Origin: Planctomycetota bacterium
GTDB taxonomy: Bacteria > Planctomycetota > Phycisphaerae > Phycisphaerales > SM1A02
Assembly (NCBI GenBank): GCA_027295435.1
Contig: JAPUKX010000195.1
Location: 1 to 10,158, forward strand
Length of the DNA stretch: 10,158 nt
Direction of reading: 5' to 3'
The stretch's first letter is position 1, and the number at the start of each line of letters is the position of its first letter. This document shows, piece after piece, positions 5,008 to 10,158 of this stretch. Below the pieces are notes generated by a model. That model was given only the letters and a program-made list of their open reading frames with translations. It ran no database searches and was not told the origin of the DNA. The position numbers were made by a program, and so were the translations under genes.

Positions 5008-6957
5008 GTGAGCAAGTTCGATCTCAATGATCTGCAAGCTGATCTCGACCCGGCGACCCCGGATGCCTCGCCGGAGTCTTCACCCGCGGTGTCACCCAAT
5101 CCTCCAACCCGGGCGGGCCTCACCGACATTGGCCAGGGCGGGAACTTCCGCACCCAAGCTCCTGCAGGCGATGCCGGCCAGCGACGAAGTCGCGACACGG
5201 CGGCGCTGTCCCAGCTTTATACTCCGCAAGACGACACGCCGCGGAGTGATGAAGATCTCGGCGCGCAGCTTCTGGAAGGTGGGATCATCAATGCGGAACA
5301 GCTGGCCAATGCCCAGCGTGTGATAAAGCAGACGCCGGGGAAGAACATTGCTCAGGTTCTCAACGAGATGGGTGTTGACGAGGCTGCCACCCAGAAAGTG
5401 GTGGCGGACCTGGCCCGCTTGCCGTTCGAGCGCGTGCAAAGCGATGAAACGGGCGCCTATGACGAGAAGGCCCTGTATCGCCTCGGGGCAGAGTTCTGTA
5501 AGTCGAATCTAGTGCTCCCGCTTCGACGTGAAGGCACACGAATGGTCGTCGGCACCGCCAGCCCCCACGATGTGTTTCTGCTTGACGATGTCAAACGGAA
5601 GCTCGGCGTGACGTCCATCAGGCACGTCCTGGTGACCGGCGAGGACATCCGGAGCGTCGTCGAAACGCTCACCGAGGCCGAGGCGGAAGCCGAATCGTAC
5701 GATGTCGATGAGATCCTCAGCGATGTGGACGTGGAGGAAGACGACGTCGAGGTTGTTCAAGAGGAGGCTCAGAGCGAGGATCTCGAGGAAGCCGAGTCGT
5801 CGCCGGTCGTTCGCCTCGTCAACCACATCATCCAGAGCGCGATGAGAGAGGGCGCATCTGACATTCACATCGAGCCGGGCGAAAAGACGCTGAAGGTTCG
5901 GTTCCGCATCGACGGCGTGCTCTTCGACATGATGAATCCGCCAAAGAAAATGCACGCGGCGATCACCTCGCGCCTCAAGATCATGGCCAACCTTGACATC
6001 GCCGAGCGCCGGCTTCCCCAGGACGGCCGCATCCGCGTCACGGTCCTCGGCCGCAAGCTCGATCTGCGCGTTTCGACCATCCCGACGCCCAATGGTGAGA
6101 AGACCGTGATGCGTATCCTCGACACGCGATCCATCAACGTGCCGCTCGAGGAGCTGGGGTTCGCGGAGGACACGCTGACCATCTGGAAGAATCAGGTCAG
6201 CCAACCGCATGGAATCATTCTTGTCACCGGGCCCACGGGGTCTGGAAAGACCACCACGCTCTACGCGTCGATTCAGCAAATGGACACGCGCAAGCTCAAC
6301 ATCTCGACCGTGGAAGACCCGGTGGAATACAACGTGGCCGGGATCACGCAGATTCAAACGCACGAGAAGATCGGCATGACCTTCGCGGCCGCCCTACGGG
6401 CACTGCTGCGACAGGACCCCGATGTGATCATGGTGGGTGAAATCCGGGATATGGAGACCGCCACGATCGCGATTCAGGCTGCGCTGACCGGCCACCTGGT
6501 GCTTTCCACGCTGCACACCAACGACGCCCCCGCATCGATCACGCGACTGATCAACATTGGCATCGAGCCGTTCCTGGTAGCGGCGGCGGTTAATTCCGTG
6601 CTGGCGCAGCGATTGGTGCGCCGTATCTGCAAGCACTGCACCGAAGAGGGCCCCGTCAAGCCCGAGATCGCTGAATTTCTGGAGTTGCATGGCATCTCCG
6701 CCTCAAAGACCGTCACCGGCAAGGGATGCCAGCGCTGCCGTCAGACCGGCTACAGCGGACGACTCGGCCTATACGAGTTGCTGTTGTTGGACGACTTCAT
6801 TCGCGACGCCATCGCGCGTAACCCCAACGTGATTGAGTTTCGCCGAATCTGCTCTGAGCGCGGGATGGTGACCCTCCGCGAGGATGGGTTCAAGAAGGTC
6901 GCCGATGGCCAGTCCACGGTCGAAGAGATCCTGCGCGTCACCGAATCAACGATCTAG
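5008..6957 (+). CDS. pilB: Type IV pilus / type II secretion assembly ATPase PilB/GspE
   Basis: This 649-residue hexameric motor ATPase powers pilus extension or pseudopilus assembly from the cytoplasmic face. In order it has a Pro/Ser-rich disordered N-terminus (1-80), a T2SSE_N/MshEN-type domain (about 84-215: LGAQLLEGGIINAEQLANA, then PFERV), a very acidic linker (223-263), the N2 domain with ASDIHIEP (283-290), and the RecA-like domain. The RecA-like domain carries Walker A GPTGSGKTT (408-416, K414), the Asp box and Walker B DPDVIMVGE (470-478, E478), and the His box around H496 and H503 (LSTLHTNDAP). A zinc-binding tetracysteine follows: C541/C544 and C574/C577. All catalytic elements are intact. 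The tetracysteine points to PilB/GspE rather than PilT. The start is GTG, with AGGAG (4995-4999) 8 bases upstream. It lies 40 bases after the PilP-like gene, closing the cluster; no pilT or pilC follows. Confidence 0.93.
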   Translation: MSKFDLNDLQADLDPATPDASPESSPAVSPNPPTRAGLTDIGQGGNFRTQAPAGDAGQRRSRDTAALSQLYTPQDDTPRSDEDLGAQLLEGGIINAEQLANAQRVIKQTPGKNIAQVLNEMGVDEAATQKVVADLARLPFERVQSDETGAYDEKALYRLGAEFCKSNLVLPLRREGTRMVVGTASPHDVFLLDDVKRKLGVTSIRHVLVTGEDIRSVVETLTEAEAEAESYDVDEILSDVDVEEDDVEVVQEEAQSEDLEEAESSPVVRLVNHIIQSAMREGASDIHIEPGEKTLKVRFRIDGVLFDMMNPPKKMHAAITSRLKIMANLDIAERRLPQDGRIRVTVLGRKLDLRVSTIPTPNGEKTVMRILDTRSINVPLEELGFAEDTLTIWKNQVSQPHGIILVTGPTGSGKTTTLYASIQQMDTRKLNISTVEDPVEYNVAGITQIQTHEKIGMTFAAALRALLRQDPDVIMVGEIRDMETATIAIQAALTGHLVLSTLHTNDAPASITRLINIGIEPFLVAAAVNSVLAQRLVRRICKHCTEEGPVKPEIAEFLELHGISASKTVTGKGCQRCRQTGYSGRLGLYELLLLDDFIRDAIARNPNVIEFRRICSERGMVTLREDGFKKVADGQSTVEEILRVTESTI

Positions 6958-6972
6958 CGGAGGCTGAAGGAT

Positions 6973-6992
6973 CGAAGCCGGTTGAGGCTTCG
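6973..6992. terminator. Hairpin between convergent pilB and DUF456 genes
   Basis: CGAAGCC (6973-6979) and GGCTTCG (6986-6992) form a perfect 7-bp stem with a 6-base loop in the 57-base gap between two converging genes. The position suits a bidirectional terminator, but neither strand has a T-run after the stem. The pairing is seen directly; termination is inferred. Confidence 0.4.
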
Positions 6993-7014
6993 CGACGGCC
7001 ACGCTCGTTTGACT

Positions 7015-7563
7015 TCACGGCCAGAACGCCGCGACGGTCAACACCACCCAAACCGCCATGGCAAGGCCCAGCTTGCTCATCGTGCCGATGACGCGACCGA
7101 TCGTGGCGCCGATCGCAGGCTTGATCGACCCGGTGATTGTTGACCGCTCGGCGCTGAGCTCGCCAACGACTGCGCCGATGAACGTTCCCAGCACCGCTCC
7201 GACCAGGGGACCGAAGATGGGGATGAAGAAGAGCATCGGCATGAAGACGAACACGCCGACAATTCCGCCGATCAGCGCCCCGATCATGCCCCGCCGGCTG
7301 CTGCCGCCTTTCTTCGCCCCCAGCGCCCCAGCGACGAACTCCACGATCTCCCCGATCACCGCCAGAAGCACGCACGCCCCGAGCACCCACCATCCGAACG
7401 TCTGCTGATCGTCCAGCGGCAAATAGAACCGATCGCAATACTCGATGATCCCCGCCAAGGCGAGCATGATCCACACGCCGGGCAGTTGGAAGATCACCAG
7501 CACGATGCAGACCGCCCCGAGCAGCAAGAACATCGCAGCGACCACGTAGAGCAACCAGTCCAT
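7015..7563 (-). CDS. DUF456 family membrane protein
   Basis: This 182-residue, very hydrophobic protein has about five membrane segments: roughly 4-24, 27-42, 58-80, a Gly-rich pair at 93-135, and 164-180. DUF456 hallmarks are visible: QLPGVWIML (26-34), the GEIVEFVAGALGAKKGGSS segment (71-89), and the following repeated small-residue motifs GALIGGIVG and GPLVGAVLGTFIGAVVGE, which resemble glycine-zipper helices. The biochemical role of DUF456 proteins is unknown; an inner-membrane location is predicted. The start at 7563 has no Shine-Dalgarno sequence, and the 10-base palindrome ATACCGGTAT (7564-7573) sits directly before it. It reads in the same direction as the upstream flavoprotein gene, 92 bases away, and may share its transcript. 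Another minus-strand frame over this region is a shadow without family character. Confidence 0.82.
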   Translation of the reverse strand: MDWLLYVVAAMFLLLGAVCIVLVIFQLPGVWIMLALAGIIEYCDRFYLPLDDQQTFGWWVLGACVLLAVIGEIVEFVAGALGAKKGGSSRRGMIGALIGGIVGVFVFMPMLFFIPIFGPLVGAVLGTFIGAVVGELSAERSTITGSIKPAIGATIGRVIGTMSKLGLAMAVWVVLTVAAFWP

Positions 7564-7573
7564 ATACCGGTAT
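7564..7573. repeat. Ten-base palindrome ATACCGGTAT at the DUF456 start
   Basis: A perfect palindrome directly abuts the ATG of the DUF456 gene, in the place where a Shine-Dalgarno sequence would be expected. It could be an operator half-site pair or chance; ten bases alone is weak evidence. Confidence 0.25.
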
Positions 7574-7655
7574 GTTCGGCGTTTTCTCGCAGGACTTCCA
7601 CATTGAGCCGGCCGGGCCCCCGCTTCACCAGCCGATCAACCAAAGAGCTGTGGAC

Positions 7656-8321
7656 TTAGCGATCCACAACCATGATTTCCTCGAGCGGTTTGCGCTGCAG
7701 ATCGGGGACAACACATCCGGCGGCCGGGTATCCGACCGGTATGAGCAGATACGGCCGTTCGTACGCTGGGCGCTTGAGAGTCCTGGCCAGAAACTTCATC
7801 GGGCTGGGCGTGTGGGTGAGTGTGGCGAGACCGGCGAGATGCGCTGCCGCCAGCAGCATCCCCACGGCGATGCCCACGGACTCGTTGACGTAGTAAACCT
7901 GATCCGATCCGCTGTCCGGGCTGTCGTCCCTCATCAACTTGAACACAACGATCAACCACGGCGCGGCTTCGAGAAACGGTTTGTCTTCATCGGTGCCGAT
8001 TGCCCGCAGATCACGTAGCCAGGCCTCGTTGGCCCGACGGTAGTAGAACTCGCGTTCCTCGGCCTCAGCCGCGACGCGGATCTCCCTCTTGAGCGCCGGA
8101 TCCTGCACCGCCACGAACCGCCACGGCTGCTTGTTCGCCCCGCTGGGCGCGGTGCCGGCAGCCGCAATGATGTTCTCGATCGTTTCGCGACTCACCGGTC
8201 GATCTGAGAACGTACGGACAGAGCGGCGCAAGCTCAGAATCTCGTAGAACCGTCGAGCCGCTTCCTCCGAAGATGTATCGGGTTCGTATGGTTTGTACGC
8301 AATGAATCGGGACCTGCTCAT
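7656..8321 (-). CDS. Nitroreductase-fold flavoprotein, iodotyrosine deiodinase-like
   Basis: This 221-residue FMN-dependent oxidoreductase has RRSVRTFSDRPV (32-43) and GTAPSGANKQPWRF (56-69), both FMN-contacting motifs of the nitroreductase superfamily. The match to animal iodotyrosine deiodinase (IYD) is closer than to ordinary nitroreductases. The lid region (81-121) keeps E89, Y93 and K114, aligning by eye with the Glu-Tyr-Lys triad that holds the zwitterionic head of iodotyrosine in IYD. Also conserved are NESVGIAVGMLLAAAHLAG (146-164), the TLTHTPSP loop (168-175), VGYPA, and the C-terminal VPDLQRKPLEEIMV (205-218), near-identical to human IYD. Reductive removal of halogen from halotyrosines is therefore the best-supported activity, though the natural bacterial substrate is unclear. 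No TM anchor is present, unlike mammalian IYD, so it should be soluble. AGGGAGG (8332-8338 in plus coordinates) lies 10 bases before the start. Confidence 0.87.
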   Translation of the reverse strand: MSRSRFIAYKPYEPDTSSEEAARRFYEILSLRRSVRTFSDRPVSRETIENIIAAAGTAPSGANKQPWRFVAVQDPALKREIRVAAEAEEREFYYRRANEAWLRDLRAIGTDEDKPFLEAAPWLIVVFKLMRDDSPDSGSDQVYYVNESVGIAVGMLLAAAHLAGLATLTHTPSPMKFLARTLKRPAYERPYLLIPVGYPAAGCVVPDLQRKPLEEIMVVDR

Positions 8322-8383
8322 GCTTGGTAGGCCTCCCTATCTGACAAGACCTGCGAATGGCCGCTCGACAAAGGGGGAGAGAG

Positions 8384-8423
8384 GGGGTCATTCTCGTTCT
8401 TTTCAGAAGACGAGATTGTCCCC
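8384..8423 (-). terminator. Imperfect hairpin after the signal peptidase gene (candidate terminator)
   Basis: On the minus strand GGGG, a short mismatch and TCTCGT pair with ACGAGA, a short mismatch and CCCC. The inner arms are at 8392-8397 and 8410-8415, with CTT/AAG extending the stem past a one-base bulge. The minus strand then runs into a C/T-rich stretch including TTT. It lies between the lepB stop and the flavoprotein start, so it may end or attenuate lepB transcription. The missing strong T-run keeps confidence modest. Confidence 0.4.
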
Positions 8424-8446
8424 TTCATGGTCCCAGGGCTGCGCAT

Positions 8447-10021
8447 TCAGCGGACGAAGCGAAGTCTTGCGAAATCGGGTATCACGCCCCGACCGCCCTC
8501 GGTGACCGGGTACGGTGCCGGGAAATACACAACCCACGCTTTTCCCAGCAGCAGCTTCCGATTGACCACAAACGGGCTGGGGTCGATCTGCGTAGCGACC
8601 AATGGGTGTGGGCTGCCCCAGAGCCGTGAGTCGGAGGAAGCCGGACTGTTGTCACCAAGCATGTAGAAATGGTCCGGCCCGAGGATAGCAAGGTTGTCCG
8701 GGTGCGTGCCGAATGCAGGTCCGCGAATCTGAGGATCGTTCTTTTGTTTCGTCGGGTCAAGCCTCTCCGGACGGTAGTACAAATCACGATCTACCTGGAC
8801 GCGGTGCAAAGTGACCGGCGAGCCCCGGAAATCCCAGCGCAGCAATGGCGCCGTCGGCATGATGGTTGGCAACTTCCCTACCACGGTCTCGTAGGCTCGG
8901 CCATAGGCGAGTTCCAGGCGCCGCCTCGGCGGCCAGGAATATTCGCAATAGGCAACACGATTGCCATCGACATAGATGGCCATCGATTGATCAACGTGCC
9001 AGAACTCAATATTGAAGACTTGGCCGGGCTTCGGCGCGACGATCAGCCCGCTGTCCTGTTCCCATTCACCGGACTCGTCAACCGGCCGCATTCGCACGAC
9101 GGCCTCGTACATTGCTTCGTCATACGGCGTCAGGACGAATTGGAAGAGATGGCCTCGGGTTTCGAGCTCCAGTGTCGTTTCCAGCCCAGCTTGATCGGGC
9201 AAGATGGCTGCGGTGACGCGCAGATCGCTCACGGGATAGAGCCTCGAGCCGCGAAATGACTGCATGTTGTACGGCACCCAATCGTCCAGCGCGATCTGCT
9301 GGAGGCTCCACTGCAGGGTCGAGGGCTCAGCCGTATCGCATCGATAGCGTCTACTGTTGGTTGTCCTCCAATTCTCACCGAACCAGGGCGCCGCGTAGCG
9401 GCCTGGAAGCCGCTCGGGATGGATCGGGATGTAGTCGCTGTGGTGTACCGGCTGCCAGGCAGCCCTCTGAAGGTGCAGAGGCTTGCGCTTGATCTCGTAG
9501 GCGTCGAAGTTGTCCGGATCGTCGGCCGATCCCACGAAGAGATCACCATCCACCAGCCAGATTGCCTCGTTGGGCAGGCCGATCAGCCGCTTGATGTAGT
9601 TCTCCGCATCGCCGTCCGGGTCGGTCGGGTTCTTGAACACCACCACGTCGAATCGCTGTGGTTCAGCGAACGGGTACAAGCACTTGAGCACCAGAATGCG
9701 GTCGCCCATTCTTGGCCGGTGAGCACTGATGTTGATGCTATCGAGCGGATGGTTCCTCCCGAGCATTGGATCGTAACCGGCCCGTATGCTCCGCCTTCCT
9801 CTTCTTGTATCAATGGGATAGGTCACCCCAGTCTGGTCGGAATGCAGCAGCAGGTGTCGGCCCATGAGGGTTGGAGCCATCGAGCCGGTCGGAATGACGA
9901 AGCCCTCGGTGACGAATCCACGGAAGGTCATCGCCAGCACGAACGCAACGATCAGCGACTGAACGGTCTCCACTGCCGACCCCTGGTGCAGATGTTCTGT
10001 GGAGAGCCGTGTATCTGACAT
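8447..10021 (-). CDS. lepB: Signal peptidase I with large inserted beta-rich domain
   Basis: This 524-residue serine-lysine membrane protease cleaves signal peptides at the outer face of the inner membrane. It has one N-terminal TM helix (about residues 16-35), then VIPTGSMAPTL with catalytic S47, a GDRILVLK box, the FDVVVFKNP strand, YIKRLIGLPNE with catalytic K144, and the C-terminal box MLGDNSPASSDSRLWG (454-469). Typical bacterial enzymes are about 200-320 residues. The excess is an insert of about 50 residues after the Ser box and one of about 270 residues (about 170-440) between the Lys box and the GDN box. The large insert includes VFNIEFWHVDQSMAIYVDG, which looks like a concanavalin/LamG-type jelly-roll strand pair. 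Similar long forms occur in planctomycetes. I chose ATG 10021 because the TM region follows at normal distance; ATGs at 10075 and 10102 would add 18 or 27 residues, and none of the three has a clear Shine-Dalgarno sequence. Confidence 0.88.
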   Translation of the reverse strand: MSDTRLSTEHLHQGSAVETVQSLIVAFVLAMTFRGFVTEGFVIPTGSMAPTLMGRHLLLHSDQTGVTYPIDTRRGRRSIRAGYDPMLGRNHPLDSINISAHRPRMGDRILVLKCLYPFAEPQRFDVVVFKNPTDPDGDAENYIKRLIGLPNEAIWLVDGDLFVGSADDPDNFDAYEIKRKPLHLQRAAWQPVHHSDYIPIHPERLPGRYAAPWFGENWRTTNSRRYRCDTAEPSTLQWSLQQIALDDWVPYNMQSFRGSRLYPVSDLRVTAAILPDQAGLETTLELETRGHLFQFVLTPYDEAMYEAVVRMRPVDESGEWEQDSGLIVAPKPGQVFNIEFWHVDQSMAIYVDGNRVAYCEYSWPPRRRLELAYGRAYETVVGKLPTIMPTAPLLRWDFRGSPVTLHRVQVDRDLYYRPERLDPTKQKNDPQIRGPAFGTHPDNLAILGPDHFYMLGDNSPASSDSRLWGSPHPLVATQIDPSPFVVNRKLLLGKAWVVYFPAPYPVTEGGRGVIPDFARLRFVR

Positions 10022-10158
10022 CACTTGATGGTACGAGAATCCTGCTTGCCGGGGTGGGTTGATACGGCCAAGCATGAACCGGCAGGAGGCGTCTGGTCGC
10101 ATGCCTGCAAGCGGACCCCATGCTCGCGGTGGATGTGGCTGGCGCTACGGCGTGCCGG

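Noticed and set aside
5509..6363. Long open frame of 284 codons on the minus strand
   Set aside because: It lies antisense to the strongly supported PilB ATPase, in a GC-rich region where mirror frames stay open; its product is His/Arg/Asp-rich with no family signature.
6938..7603. 221-codon minus-strand frame overlapping the DUF456 gene
   Set aside because: It is an out-of-frame shadow of the DUF456 gene that also runs into pilB; its sequence is Arg/Gly-rich without motifs.
8669..10018. Plus-strand frames of 196 and 199 codons opposite lepB
   Set aside because: They are antisense to intact signal peptidase motifs and have no recognisable domain or ribosome binding site.
10022..10158. Promoter or further gene at the right edge
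   Set aside because: No convincing -35/-10 pair or second reading frame is visible; a short extension of lepB is the only coding possibility.

Overview
This is a moderately GC-rich bacterial chromosomal window with ordinary housekeeping gene content. It most resembles a planctomycete, possibly a Phycisphaerae-like lineage. The pointers, from memory and not from a search, are a signal peptidase I with a very large insert of a planctomycete type, a remnant of a DUF1080 secreted-hydrolase gene (a family expanded in Planctomycetota), a futalosine-route menaquinone gene, and a pilM-N-O-P-like-pilB cluster with lineage-specific linkers. No phage, transposon, CRISPR array, tRNA or rRNA is visible.

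Left part, plus strand (1-1347): the 3' end of hisS (anticodon-binding domain) runs in from the left edge. A 109-base gap follows, holding a strong nested hairpin (412-455). Next is a 73-residue collapsed DUF1080-type gene, with a putative signal peptide and the family's C-terminal motif but no middle. Its stop codon overlaps the start of mqnB (futalosine hydrolase) as TGATG, and mqnB has no Shine-Dalgarno sequence of its own.

Centre, plus strand (1571-6957): a tight operon-like cluster encodes the inner-membrane and motor part of a type IV pilus or type II secretion-like machine: PilM (cytoplasmic actin-like), PilN and PilO (single-span, coiled-coil alignment proteins), a TM-anchored PilP/GspC-like protein, and the PilB/GspE assembly ATPase. 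Spacings are 12, 2, -4 and 40 bases. Secretin, platform protein, prepilin peptidase and pilins are not in the window. The 223 bases before pilM (1348-1570) contain no convincing gene or promoter that I can see, although the pilM frame is open upstream.

Right part, minus strand (7015-10021): reading leftwards, a signal peptidase I with a roughly 270-residue insert, a nitroreductase-fold flavoprotein closely resembling iodotyrosine deiodinase, and a DUF456 membrane protein that converges on pilB. A 7-bp hairpin lies in the 57-base convergent gap, and a longer hairpin lies between the signal peptidase and flavoprotein genes. In the last 137 bases (10022-10158) I see only a possible N-terminal extension of the signal peptidase and no clear promoter.

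I did not find a convincing new defence or mobile system. The points most worth a second look are the collapsed DUF1080 mini-gene coupled to mqnB, the lectin-like insert in signal peptidase I, and the bacterial iodotyrosine-deiodinase-like enzyme with its substrate-binding triad intact.
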